In this document: positions 1 to 8,128 of the stretch, piece after piece
Layout of the letters: every line of letters begins with the position of its first letter
How positions within the stretch are numbered: the first letter of the stretch is position 1
Assembly (NCBI RefSeq): GCF_001663775.1
Contig: NZ_KV467168.1
Span: forward strand, 224,420 to 288,419
Direction of reading: 5' to 3'
From: Arthrobacter sp. B6
Lineage (GTDB): Bacteria; Actinomycetota; Actinomycetes; Actinomycetales; Micrococcaceae
Length of the DNA stretch: 64,000 bases
Made by a program: the position numbers and the translations under genes
Notes under the pieces: generated by a model
Seen by the model: the letters and a program-made list of their open reading frames with translations, nothing else
Databases searched by the model: none
What the model was told of the DNA's origin: nothing

Positions 1-172
1 ATTCGACGTAGCCGGGTTGGTCCCAGCGCCAGGCGTCCAGGTGGTCCCCGGAGACGGCGATTTCCAGGCCGTCGTAGCCCCAGCCGGACGCCAGGCGCGC
101 GACTTCCTCGAACGGGAGGTCGGCCCACTGGCCGGTGAACAGGGTGAACGGCCGGGTCTGTTGATCGATCAT
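1..172 (-). CDS. TIM-barrel sugar isomerase/epimerase, N-terminal part
   Basis: Only the first 57 codons are in the window; the gene continues past the left edge. The reverse strand opens with ATG ATC GAT CAA and gives [20 protein letters not shown], then a run with [17 protein letters not shown]. That is the first beta-alpha unit of the xylose-isomerase-like TIM barrel (COG1082 sugar phosphate isomerase/epimerase). It is the last visible gene of the minus-strand operon, 25 bases after the ABC ATPase stop. No metal-binding residues fall inside the visible part, so the reaction cannot be judged. By context it acts on the same imported sugar as the two other TIM-barrel proteins of this operon. 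Confidence 0.75.
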   Translation of the reverse strand, partial: MIDQQTRPFTLFTGQWADLPFEEVARLASGWGYDGLEIAVSGDHLDAWRWDQPGYVE

Positions 173-197
173 GATTGTTCCGTTCTGGATGGATCGC

Positions 198-1694
198 TTA
201 CGCCGCGGCGTAAGCGATGACGTTTTCTTTGGTTGCTTGGGCTTTGTCCAGTTCGGCCACCACTCTGCCGGCCCGCATGACCATCACTCTGTCGGAGAGC
301 TCGAGCAGCTCGGGGAGCTCGCTGGAGATGACCAGCACGGCCACGCCTCTGCGGGCCAGTTGCTCGATCAAACGGTGGATCTCGGCCTTCGCACCGATGT
401 CGATGCCCTTTGTTGGCTCGTCCAGGATGAGGACCTTGGGATTGCTTGCCAAGCAACGTGCGATGATGACCTTTTGCTGGTTGCCGCCGGACAGGGACTG
501 TATCGGGGTTTCTGCGGACGGGGTCCTGACATCGAGTTCTTTGATGTAGCCGCTGACCATCTTCTTTTCATAGCCGCGCTGTAAGACGCCCCATTTGCTG
601 ACCTGCTTCAGTAGCGTCAGCGTGGTGTTTTCGCGGATGGACAGCATGGGAATGATGCCCTGCAGCTTTCGTTCCTCCGGGACGAGGGCAATGCCGGCGG
701 CGATGCCGGCTGAGGCGCCATGGAGACTGAGTTTCCGCCCGCTTACCTCGACCGTTCCTGCGTCGGCTTTGTCTGCCCCGTAAATGCACCGGGCGACCTC
801 GGTCCGGCCTGCACCGACGAGTCCCGCGAGTCCGACGATCTCTCCTGCGTGCAGCTGGAGGTTCACGTCCTCAAACGCACCGGCAAGGCTTAGACCCCGC
901 GCGTCAAGAACAAGTTCACCGCGTTCGCGGGGAATGTGCTCGTAGAGGTCAACGTCCTTGCCCACCATCAGCTGCACCACGGAACGGGCGTCGAGTTCAT
1001 CTGCCGGGACGGATGAGGCCACCGTTTTGCCTTCGCGAATGACGGTGATCCGGTCGGCCAGGGTGAAGACTTCCTCCAGTTTGTGCGAAACGTACATGAT
1101 CGCAAGGCCCTTGCTCCGCAGCTCGTCGACGAGTTTGTACAGTTTTTCAACGTCTTGCTCGGTCAGGGCCGTGGTGGGCTCATCCATGATGATGACTCTT
1201 GCGTCCTGGGCGATGGCGCGCGCGATTTCCACCATCTGACCGTCCACCGTTGAGAGCGCCATGGCTGGGGTGTCGAGGTTGAGGTGGGGTGCAACCTGGT
1301 CGAGGGCCTTGCGTGCGCGCTTGCGGATCTCGCGGCGGGAGAGGATGCCTTTGTGTCCACCCCAGTTTCCCAGAAGAACATTTTCAGCCACGGACAGGTC
1401 CGGGACCAGGTTGTGCTCCTGGTAGATGGTGGCGATGCCGGCGGCCTTGGAGGCCACCGTGCTGGAGAGCATAAGCTCGCCGTCCACGTACACGCCGCCT
1501 TCGTCGGGCGTGTAGAACCCGCTGAGTGTCTTGATCAGCGTTGATTTTCCTGCTCCGTTTTCGCCGCAGACGCAGTGCACCTCTCCGGCATGAAGCTCAA
1601 AGTTCATGCCGGAGAGGGCGACGACGCCCGGAAACAGTTTTACGAGATTGCGTGCTTCAACGATTGCTGGAGTACGTCCGGGCTTCTCGGTCAT
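198..1694 (-). CDS. Sugar ABC transporter, double ATPase subunit (RbsA/MglA type)
   Basis: About 498 residues with two fused nucleotide-binding domains, the usual RbsA/MglA layout and length. Domain 1 has Walker [10 protein letters not shown] and Walker [12 protein letters not shown] with a weak signature (LSTVDGQ). Domain 2 has a degenerate P-loop (GLVGAGRTE) but a full signature LSGGNQQK and [11 protein letters not shown]. Such proteins power uptake of ribose, galactose or inositol-type sugars at the membrane. An in-frame extension reaches 1871, but the start at 1694 follows a GAGGAGG site and overlaps the upstream stop as ATGA, so I take that one. It works with the permease at 4525-5661 and the lipoprotein at 3470-4459. 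Confidence 0.93.
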   Translation of the reverse strand: MTEKPGRTPAIVEARNLVKLFPGVVALSGMNFELHAGEVHCVCGENGAGKSTLIKTLSGFYTPDEGGVYVDGELMLSSTVASKAAGIATIYQEHNLVPDLSVAENVLLGNWGGHKGILSRREIRKRARKALDQVAPHLNLDTPAMALSTVDGQMVEIARAIAQDARVIIMDEPTTALTEQDVEKLYKLVDELRSKGLAIMYVSHKLEEVFTLADRITVIREGKTVASSVPADELDARSVVQLMVGKDVDLYEHIPRERGELVLDARGLSLAGAFEDVNLQLHAGEIVGLAGLVGAGRTEVARCIYGADKADAGTVEVSGRKLSLHGASAGIAAGIALVPEERKLQGIIPMLSIRENTTLTLLKQVSKWGVLQRGYEKKMVSGYIKELDVRTPSAETPIQSLSGGNQQKVIIARCLASNPKVLILDEPTKGIDIGAKAEIHRLIEQLARRGVAVLVISSELPELLELSDRVMVMRAGRVVAELDKAQATKENVIAYAAA

Positions 1695-2545
1695 GCCAGT
1701 TCCCTCCTCAGGAAGGTGAGTCCGTCCCGGGCCAGCGCGTCCATGGACGGCGCAACCGGACGCCAGAGCGAAACAGCCTTGGCGATTTCCTCGACCGTGG
1801 GAAGGAATGATTCGACCACAATGGAACCTTGGTAGTTGATGGTTTTCAGTGCGTCGAAGGTCTCGGACCACGGGACGTGTCCGCTGCCGGGCGTTCCGCG
1901 GTCGTTTTCCGACACCTGGAAGTGGAAGACCTTGTCACCGGCAGCGGTAATGGCTGCACCAATGTTCTTCTCTTCGATGTTCATGTGGAACGTGTCGAGC
2001 ATCAGGCCGACGTTGTCCCGGCCGATCAGCTCGCACAGTTCCAGACCCTGTTCGACGGTGTTGACCAGGTCGGTTTCAAACCGGTTGAGCGGTTCTATGG
2101 CCAGGGTGACGCCGCGTTCGGAGGCGTAGTCGGCCACTTCACGCAGGCTGTCTGCCGCCCACTGGCGCTGCTGCTGGCGTTCCTCCGGGGGAAGCAACCG
2201 GGCTTTGCCGGTGGCCGAGTACATCGGGCCGGCCACGTGGGGCGATCCGACGGCCTGGGCGATGTCGACGCACAGTTTCAGGTAGTCAATGCCCTGCCGC
2301 CGCTTCTGCGGGTCCTCGTGCGAGACGTCGCGGTCCGGTCCAAACGCGCCGCAGATGGACACGGGCAGTCCGGTTCGTTCTGAGGCCTTCTTCAGTGCTT
2401 CCGCGCTGACCACGGCGGGGTCTTCAATACAAACCTCGATCAGGTCGTAGCCCATCTCCTTGGCGACATCGAACTGATCGACGTCCTTGTCGGTGAACGG
2501 GGAGACGAGGATGAAGGTGCTGACGCCGAACTCGTACTTACTCAT
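1691..2545 (-). CDS. TIM-barrel ketose 3-epimerase-like protein (DTE/Hyi family)
   Basis: 284 residues with the D-tagatose/D-psicose 3-epimerase hallmarks: IEPLNRFETD (Glu151), LMLDTFHMNIEE (Asp184), SENDRGTPGSGHVPW and VVESF (Glu245). These match three of the four metal ligands of the family. The fourth, usually the second His of an HxH, reads HFQ (Gln210), as in the hydroxypyruvate isomerase branch. Family knowledge supports proton abstraction next to a ketone: epimerisation, isomerisation or elimination. It overlaps its neighbours (8 bases upstream, 4 downstream), so it is translated with them. The exact sugar is unknown; between two Gfo/Idh enzymes' worth of keto-sugar chemistry, a 3-keto sugar is plausible. 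Confidence 0.85.
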   Translation of the reverse strand: MSKYEFGVSTFILVSPFTDKDVDQFDVAKEMGYDLIEVCIEDPAVVSAEALKKASERTGLPVSICGAFGPDRDVSHEDPQKRRQGIDYLKLCVDIAQAVGSPHVAGPMYSATGKARLLPPEERQQQRQWAADSLREVADYASERGVTLAIEPLNRFETDLVNTVEQGLELCELIGRDNVGLMLDTFHMNIEEKNIGAAITAAGDKVFHFQVSENDRGTPGSGHVPWSETFDALKTINYQGSIVVESFLPTVEEIAKAVSLWRPVAPSMDALARDGLTFLRRELA

Positions 2546-3389
2546 TGGGCCACAGCTCCTGTTCCAGCTTCTTCATTTCGTTAATGGCCTTTTCGGTGTA
2601 GGAGTCCAGGAACTCCAGGTGGCCGCCGCGTGCCATCATGGCGAAGGGGTTCGATGCGGCAGGCAGGAGCTCGAAGGTCAGATATCCGTCGAAGTTGATG
2701 TCCTTCAACGTCTGCAGTGTCGGACGGAAGTCGGTGTGTCCTACACCGGGGGCTGCCCGGGTTGAATCGGCCAAGTGGACGTGGTTGACCTTGCTGCCGG
2801 CACGGGCGAAGGCGCCATGAATGCTGTCTTCCTCGATGTTCATGTGGAAGAGGTCACCATGTACGCCGCCGTTTTTCAGGCCGGTAGCGTCCAGCAGTTC
2901 AACGGCGCGGTCGAGCCGGTTCAGGAAATGTGTCTCGTAGCGGTTCCACGCTTCGAGAGTGATGCTGACGCCGACACTGGCTGCATATTCGCCGAGCGTG
3001 CGGACATTCTCGACAGCCCATTCCCATTCCTGTTCGTCGCTGGCCAGGGCTTCGGTCTTACCCACCGGGGACGGGCCAACGATGATGGTCGGAGCTCCGA
3101 CGGCGGCGGCGAAGTCGGCTACCGACTTGCCGTAGTCCAGGGCCTTCTGCCGGTTGGCCGCGCTGGGGTTGATCAGGTCGCGTTCCTCGCCGAACCAGAT
3201 GCTGCAGATGGAGCTGACGTCGATGCCTGCGTCCTTGGTGAGCCGGTTGATTTCTTCGACGTTGTGCGTTGCCGGTTCTCCTACGAGTTCGATGGCGTCG
3301 TAGCCGTAGCGGGCGACGCGGTCGATGCCTTTGGCGATGTCTTCCTGGTAGTAGACGATGGCGTTGTAGGAATACTTGAAGCGGGACAT
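2538..3389 (-). CDS. TIM-barrel sugar isomerase/epimerase with intact metal site
   Basis: 283 residues, a full-length COG1082 TIM barrel. Metal-site motifs are present in order: LEAWNRYETH (Glu), GDLFHMNIEE (Asp), NHVHLADSTRAAPGVGH (His) and LTFELLP (Glu). It is related to but clearly distinct from the next gene (1691-2545), so the operon encodes two different enzymes of the fold plus a third at the left edge. Such sets accompany Gfo/Idh dehydrogenases in pathways that oxidise a sugar at C3, eliminate or hydrate across the carbonyl, then reduce it. Start ATG is preceded by an AAGGAG site (bases 3392-3398 on the other strand). The substrate is inferred only. Confidence 0.85.
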   Translation of the reverse strand: MSRFKYSYNAIVYYQEDIAKGIDRVARYGYDAIELVGEPATHNVEEINRLTKDAGIDVSSICSIWFGEERDLINPSAANRQKALDYGKSVADFAAAVGAPTIIVGPSPVGKTEALASDEQEWEWAVENVRTLGEYAASVGVSITLEAWNRYETHFLNRLDRAVELLDATGLKNGGVHGDLFHMNIEEDSIHGAFARAGSKVNHVHLADSTRAAPGVGHTDFRPTLQTLKDINFDGYLTFELLPAASNPFAMMARGGHLEFLDSYTEKAINEMKKLEQELWPNE

Positions 3390-3420
3390 GTTTCTCCTTG
3401 AGTTGGAATTGGTTGGTGCT

Positions 3421-3450
3421 GCCGGGCCAAGCAGCGGGGCTCGGCCCGGC
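3421..3450 (-). terminator. Intra-operon hairpin after the binding-protein gene
   Basis: GCCGGGCC (3421-3428) pairs with GGCCCGGC (3443-3450) across a 14-base loop, with no T-run after it. It sits between the binding-protein stop and the next isomerase. Such hairpins usually stabilise the binding-protein message or partly stop transcription so that the binding protein is made in excess. A similar hairpin follows the other RbsB-type gene (27508-27533). Confidence 0.5.
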
Positions 3451-3469
3451 CGTCTATGGCTTTGGTGCT

Positions 3470-4459
3470 CTAGTCCTTGAAGATGTTGCCCCAGAGCGTA
3501 GGATCATCGACGTTCTCTTTGGTGATCAGCTTGGTGTCGGTCAGCTGCATCTTGGGGACCTGCTTGCCGTCCAGCAGATCCACCTGGGCCTGAAGGGCCA
3601 GTGCTCCCATTTCGAACGGGTTCTGGTCCATCGTGGCGTCCTGAATACCGTTGCGGATGCGGTCCAGGGCGAGCGGTGTGCCGTCGACTCCAACGAGCGG
3701 GATGTGATTGTCGGCTCCGACCGGAGCGTTCTTGTTGATCTGGGAAAGGCCAGAGACAATGCCACGCACCATTTCGTCGTTGTGGCTGAAGAGACCGTTG
3801 ATGCTCGAGTCGGCGGTGAAGTTGTCGACGGTCAGGGACAGGGCGTTATCTGCAGTCCACTGTGCGTCACGGCCGATGACCTTGATGTCGGGGAATTGCT
3901 TGATGCCCTCGGTGAAGCCCTTGCCGCGCAGGATGGCGTGGTAGGCGCCCTTGGCTCCTTGGTATTCAAGGACAGTTCCCTTGTTTCCCATCAGTTTGGA
4001 CAAGGCTTCAGCGCCGAGTTTGCCGGCCTTTTCGTTGTCGAAGGCGACGGCAGCGTCGGCAATGTCGCCCGGGATCACCGAGTCGACAGTGGTGACAGTC
4101 TTTCCGGCGTCGTGGATCATCTGGACTCCGGGAACCAGTTCCGCGGAGTTGTTCGGGCTAAGAACGATGCCGTCCACGCCTTGGGCGAGCTGGTCCTGGA
4201 TCTGGCTGATCTGGGTGCTGGAGTCACCTTTGGCGTCAAGGACTGTGACCTCCACGCCGAGTTCCTTAGCTTTATCCTTGACGCCTTGCCCGAGGGCAAC
4301 CATGAATTCAAAACTCTGGCTGTAGAGCAGGACGGCGATTTTCTTGGTCTTCGTTCCGTCGCTTGCTTCCTGGGCAGCGCTGGGTGCACCGCAGCCACTC
4401 AGGGCGATGGCAGCGGCGGAGATTGCCGCCAGGACCGCCAGTTTCGGTGAGGTCTTCAT
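3470..4459 (-). CDS. Sugar ABC transporter substrate-binding lipoprotein (RbsB type)
   Basis: 329 residues. The N-terminus has a lipoprotein signal: basic MKTSPK, a hydrophobic stretch, then LSGC with Cys23 as the lipidation site. The mature part is a type I periplasmic binding fold (IAVLLYSQSFEFM, GIVLSPNNS, GLFSHNDEMVRG, VGVDGTP), the class that binds ribose, galactose, inositol and related sugars. It is anchored outside the membrane and hands substrate to the permease at 4525-5661. Which sugar binds cannot be read from sequence. A hairpin downstream probably boosts its level over the other subunits. Confidence 0.92.
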   Translation of the reverse strand: MKTSPKLAVLAAISAAAIALSGCGAPSAAQEASDGTKTKKIAVLLYSQSFEFMVALGQGVKDKAKELGVEVTVLDAKGDSSTQISQIQDQLAQGVDGIVLSPNNSAELVPGVQMIHDAGKTVTTVDSVIPGDIADAAVAFDNEKAGKLGAEALSKLMGNKGTVLEYQGAKGAYHAILRGKGFTEGIKQFPDIKVIGRDAQWTADNALSLTVDNFTADSSINGLFSHNDEMVRGIVSGLSQINKNAPVGADNHIPLVGVDGTPLALDRIRNGIQDATMDQNPFEMGALALQAQVDLLDGKQVPKMQLTDTKLITKENVDDPTLWGNIFKD

Positions 4460-4524
4460 TGACTTACTCTTTCTGTTGGGTGCTTAGCCGTGCAGGCTGA
4501 GCCGGGTTGTGAGCGGGTGACGCG

Positions 4525-5661
4525 TCAGGCCGGCGTACCGGTGTGCGCTGTGGCGGTCCCGGTGGCTGTGGTGCCGGCCGTCTTCGGGTCTGTCGCCGGC
4601 GGCGGCCCGATCTTGCGTTTCCGTGACAGGTTTTTTTGGACGTACTTGTAGCGGTACACGTCCAGGGCGGCGGCGGCGAAAATGACGACGCCTTGGACAA
4701 TCCGGTCGTAGGACGAGGGGATGCCGAGCAGGTTTACGGCGTTGGAGACCATGGCGATCAACAGCACACCGAGCAGGGTGCCCTTGATGTTTCCCTGGCC
4801 GCCGAAGAGGCTGGTTCCGCCGATGACCACGGCGGCGATGACGGTCAGTTCAATACCATCGCCGGCACGGGGGCTTCCGGAAGCCAGCCGGCCGGTGAGC
4901 AGGAGCCCGGCCATTCCCGCGGAGAGACCGGCGATGATGTAGGCATTCATGGTGACACGGTCGACGCGGATCCCTGCCAGCAGGGCTGCTTCCTTATTAC
5001 CGCCGACGGCGTAGATGGATCGTCCGTAGGTGGTACGGGTCAGGGCCAGGTGAGCCAGGAAGGCCAGCACCAGAACGGCCGGTATGAGCAGGGGGATCCC
5101 TGCCACTTTCGCGCTGACCATCTCGGTGAGCATTTTAGGTACGGGTGTGATGTTGCCGCCGTCGGAGTAGGCGAAGGCGATACCCGAGCCGGCGGAGAGT
5201 GTTGCCAGTGTCGCGATAAGTGGGGATATGCCCAGCTTCGTAACCATCAGCCCGTTGACGGCTCCGACTCCGGCGCCAACCACAAGGCCAGTCAGGAGTC
5301 CGATTGCCGGCGGCATGTTCATGTTGACGATCACGCCCATGGACAGCACAGACGACAGGGCAGCGGTGGAGCCCACCGAGACGTCGATGCCGCCGGTAAG
5401 GATCACGAAGGTCATGCCGATGGCGAACACACCGAGGATCGTGCACTGGAACAGCAGGTTCACCAGGTTGACCGTGGTCAGGAATACTGGGCTGAGGAAT
5501 GTCAGCAGTACACCGAAGAGCAGGACTACGACGAGCAGGCCCTGCGCACCGATGAAGTCGCCGACGCCGGATAGCCGTGAACGTGACTTGTCTTGGAATT
5601 TTCCGGGGCCAGCCTTCCCGGAAACCGGACCGGCGGGGCCGGTGGCTGTTTGTGGCTGCAT
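4525..5661 (-). CDS. Sugar ABC transporter permease (RbsC type)
   Basis: About 378 residues with roughly eight to ten hydrophobic segments and the RbsC-family signatures GGIDVSVGSTAALSS and GTSLFGGQGNIKGTLLG. Both ends are longer than usual: a Gly/Pro-rich N-terminal tail (about 30 residues) and a Pro/Thr-rich C-terminal tail, both likely cytoplasmic. A TTG six codons upstream (5679) is possible, but the ATG at 5661 has GGAG eight bases before it and is preferred. It forms the membrane channel for the importer with the ATPase at 198-1694 and the lipoprotein immediately downstream. Confidence 0.92.
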   Translation of the reverse strand: MQPQTATGPAGPVSGKAGPGKFQDKSRSRLSGVGDFIGAQGLLVVVLLFGVLLTFLSPVFLTTVNLVNLLFQCTILGVFAIGMTFVILTGGIDVSVGSTAALSSVLSMGVIVNMNMPPAIGLLTGLVVGAGVGAVNGLMVTKLGISPLIATLATLSAGSGIAFAYSDGGNITPVPKMLTEMVSAKVAGIPLLIPAVLVLAFLAHLALTRTTYGRSIYAVGGNKEAALLAGIRVDRVTMNAYIIAGLSAGMAGLLLTGRLASGSPRAGDGIELTVIAAVVIGGTSLFGGQGNIKGTLLGVLLIAMVSNAVNLLGIPSSYDRIVQGVVIFAAAALDVYRYKYVQKNLSRKRKIGPPPATDPKTAGTTATGTATAHTGTPA

Positions 5662-5705
5662 GGTTGTATCTCCAGTCAATTCGACACTTCCTCGGGTCAG
5701 AAGTG

Positions 5706-6749
5706 CTAGTGGCTGCCGAAGAGTTCGGCGTTGGTTTTTAAGAAAATGGGCGCACCGTCCTGACGGGCGGAGTCGGCGGTGGCCATGACGAGCTGCAGGC
5801 TCTGGATGTTGTCGGTGACGTCCGTCTCAGCCTTATGCCCTGTTTCGATGGCGTCGCGGAACGCTGCGAGGGTCCCCAGGCGTTCCTCGACCGGCAACGG
5901 GTCCAGGTCGACGTGCATAACGCCGGAGCGTTCCACCGCGCCAGCGAGGAAAACGGTGTCGAACAGTGAGGCGAAGTTGATGGTGACTTCGTTGTTCTTC
6001 CACGTGATGGCGCCCTTGCTGCCTTGGATTTCCCAGTCTCCGTCCCAGCTGGTCTGGGGGCCGTAGGAGCTCCATGAACCGGTGTATACGACGCGGGCAC
6101 CGTTGTCGCAGTCGAACTGCACGACCGCGGAGGCGTTGCCCTTGAACCTGGAGGTGCCAGTGTTCCAGGACCGTGCGCGGACGGTGGTGGCTTCAATGCC
6201 GACGATGCCGCGGAGTTGGTCAAGGTGGTGGATCATCGCGTCAACGATGAGGGGTTCGTCCATTTCGAGCCGGAACCCTTCGAACGGCGGGTTCTTCTTG
6301 TAGTCGATGAAGACGTGCTCGAGGTCTCCGATGACCCCTTCACGGATGAGGCGCTGAACAGTGCGCGCGGCGCGCTTGAAACGGTAGTTCTGCGACACCA
6401 TGGCCTGTTTGCCAGATTTCTCGGCCGCCTCGATGATGCGGATGCCGTCCTCAAGGTTGTGGGCGAGGGGCTTCTCAATCAGAGTATGCACACCGGCTTC
6501 CAGGGCCGGGGTGGCCACGGCTGCATGGTACTCGGGCGGGACGATGACCAGGACAGCGTCGAACGTTTCCTTGTGCTTTAGCGCTTCCTGGATAGTGGCG
6601 TAGGTGGGGATTGCGTACTGCTCACCTGCGGCCCGTGCGGCGTCGGGGTTGACGTCGACAACGCCGGCCAGTTCCCAGGTTTTGCTTTGGTGAATCACGT
6701 TCAGCCATGAAGCGCCCCACGCGCCGAGGCCTACCTGGATGATTTTCAT
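5706..6749 (-). CDS. Gfo/Idh/MocA family NAD(P)-dependent sugar dehydrogenase
   Basis: About 347 residues. The N-terminal Rossmann fold reads QVGLGAWGASW, followed by the family motif LIEKPLAHN with the catalytic Lys, and MIHHLDQLRG with the His of the C-terminal domain. Enzymes of this family oxidise or reduce a sugar hydroxyl or ketone. The start at 6749 shares one base with the stop of the next gene (TAATG) and has AGAAGGAG upstream; a longer frame to 6794 lacks support. Paired with a second Gfo/Idh enzyme, one member may oxidise the imported sugar and the other reduce the product, as in the levoglucosan (lgd) route; this pairing is inference. Confidence 0.9.
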   Translation of the reverse strand: MKIIQVGLGAWGASWLNVIHQSKTWELAGVVDVNPDAARAAGEQYAIPTYATIQEALKHKETFDAVLVIVPPEYHAAVATPALEAGVHTLIEKPLAHNLEDGIRIIEAAEKSGKQAMVSQNYRFKRAARTVQRLIREGVIGDLEHVFIDYKKNPPFEGFRLEMDEPLIVDAMIHHLDQLRGIVGIEATTVRARSWNTGTSRFKGNASAVVQFDCDNGARVVYTGSWSSYGPQTSWDGDWEIQGSKGAITWKNNEVTINFASLFDTVFLAGAVERSGVMHVDLDPLPVEERLGTLAAFRDAIETGHKAETDVTDNIQSLQLVMATADSARQDGAPIFLKTNAELFGSH

Positions 6750-7882
6750 TACTGCACTCCTTCTAGTTCTTTCAGGTATGGGACGTCGACCCACTGGCCG
6801 CCCTTGCAGGATTCGATGATGCTTTCGGTGAGGACGGCTGACCTGAGGCCGTCCTGGAACGTGGGCAGGCCATCGCGGAGGTCTCCGCCGATCGCGGCGT
6901 ACGTATCGGCGACAAACGCATTGAATGCGTCCTGATAACCCTGCGGATGCCCTGCCGGTAGAACACTGAGCCGTGCCGCTTCGGGGCTAAGCGTGTCCGG
7001 GTCGCGGACAAGCAACTGGGATCCGGCGCGTTTGCCTAGCCACAAAGTCTCCGGGGCTTCCTGGTCGAACTGGAGGCTGCTCTCCGAACCTGCGATCTCG
7101 ATCATCAGGCGGTTCTTCCGTCCTGGTGCAACCTGGCTGACCAGGAGGTTTCCCACCGTGCCGGCCTCAGTGGCGAATACAGCTGCAACGAGGTCCTCGG
7201 TCTGGATTTCCTTGTTGTTTGCCCGGCCCGAGAAGAGAGTCCGGCTCAGGGCCCCGACCTGTGTAATCCGTTCACCGCTCATGAATTCGAGAAGATCGCA
7301 CAGGTGGGAACCGATGTCGGCGAACGCCCGCGAGGGGCCACCAAGACCGGCATCCACCCGCCAGTTGTCGTCGTCCCGGGACAGCAGCCAGTCCTGAAGA
7401 TAGGACCCTTGAATGGTCGAGATCCGTCCCGTCTGACCGGATGCAATGCGTTCCCGGGCTTCCCGCACCATCGGGTGGAACCGGTAGACGAAAGGAACGG
7501 TCGCAACCGTCCCAGCGCTTGCGGCTAGCTCCACCAGTTTGGTGGCATCCTGCACGTTGGTAGCCAGAGGCTTCTCACAAACAACGTGCTTGCCTGCCTT
7601 CAGCGCCGCCTCGGCCAGTGCGGCGTGCGTGGCGTTCGGCGTGCAGATGTGGATGACGTCGATCGTTCCGTCCTGGACGAGGTCCTGGACGGAGTCGTAA
7701 GCCTGTTCGACGCCGAGGCGGTCCTTGGCGCGGGCGGCACTGGCAGGGCTCGAGGACGCAATGCCGGCGATTTCCGCCCCGGCAGCACGGGCGGCTCGGC
7801 TATGCACCTCAGCCATGAACCCGGCGCCGACAAACCCGGCCCGTAACCGGGTGGGGGCTGTCGTGGTTCTGTCGTTTTCCAT
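6749..7882 (-). CDS. Gfo/Idh/MocA family NAD(P)-dependent sugar dehydrogenase
   Basis: 377 residues, first gene of the operon. It has the dinucleotide fold GAGFMAEVH, the EKP motif in VCEKPLATN, YLQDWLL as in inositol and levoglucosan dehydrogenase relatives, and DIGSHLCDLLEFM with the active-site His. It differs strongly from the gene after it, so the two are not a recent duplication. It probably catalyses the opening oxidation of the imported sugar or polyol to a keto sugar. It is transcribed away from the ROK repressor gene at 8129; the shared upstream region holds two direct repeats that are likely operators. The true substrate is unknown. Confidence 0.9.
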   Translation of the reverse strand: MENDRTTTAPTRLRAGFVGAGFMAEVHSRAARAAGAEIAGIASSSPASAARAKDRLGVEQAYDSVQDLVQDGTIDVIHICTPNATHAALAEAALKAGKHVVCEKPLATNVQDATKLVELAASAGTVATVPFVYRFHPMVREARERIASGQTGRISTIQGSYLQDWLLSRDDDNWRVDAGLGGPSRAFADIGSHLCDLLEFMSGERITQVGALSRTLFSGRANNKEIQTEDLVAAVFATEAGTVGNLLVSQVAPGRKNRLMIEIAGSESSLQFDQEAPETLWLGKRAGSQLLVRDPDTLSPEAARLSVLPAGHPQGYQDAFNAFVADTYAAIGGDLRDGLPTFQDGLRSAVLTESIIESCKGGQWVDVPYLKELEGVQ

Positions 7883-7935
7883 GCCGAAACAGTGACACGC
7901 AGCACGGGGCTTTGGTCAGTCGATCAGCAAAAGTC

Positions 7936-7999
7936 TGCACCTTTTGACGCTAAGGGCGGTGGAAAGCACGCCCAAGGTGCACTTTTTGATCCTAAGGGC
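7936..7999. promoter_or_regulatory. Paired direct repeats, likely ROK operators
   Basis: Two 22-base direct repeats lie at 7936-7957 and 7978-7999. Each begins TGCAC, contains TTTTGA and ends CTAAGGGC; 19 of 22 bases agree. Their start points are 42 bases apart, close to four helical turns, so proteins bound to both would face the same side. They sit between the operon start at 7882 and the ROK gene at 8129, the natural place for its binding sites. Binding by that protein is inference. Confidence 0.6.
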
Positions 8000-8128
8000 C
8001 TCGACGAGTGGACGGGAATGAGGGGGCACCTTGACACTGAGTGGAGATGAGGGCCCCCGGGGTCCTGAGCCTTTGGGTCAGACCTCAGTCTCACAATTCA
8101 CCCACTTCGAGCCGACAATTGGAGAGAC

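Noticed and set aside
1691-2545. Calling the HxH-to-HxQ change a dead active site
   Set aside because: Hydroxypyruvate-isomerase-type relatives naturally use Gln at this position, so loss of function does not follow.
3398-4450. A 350-codon plus-strand frame opposite the sugar-binding lipoprotein
   Set aside because: No family resemblance; the minus strand has a lipoprotein signal, ribosome site and operon context.
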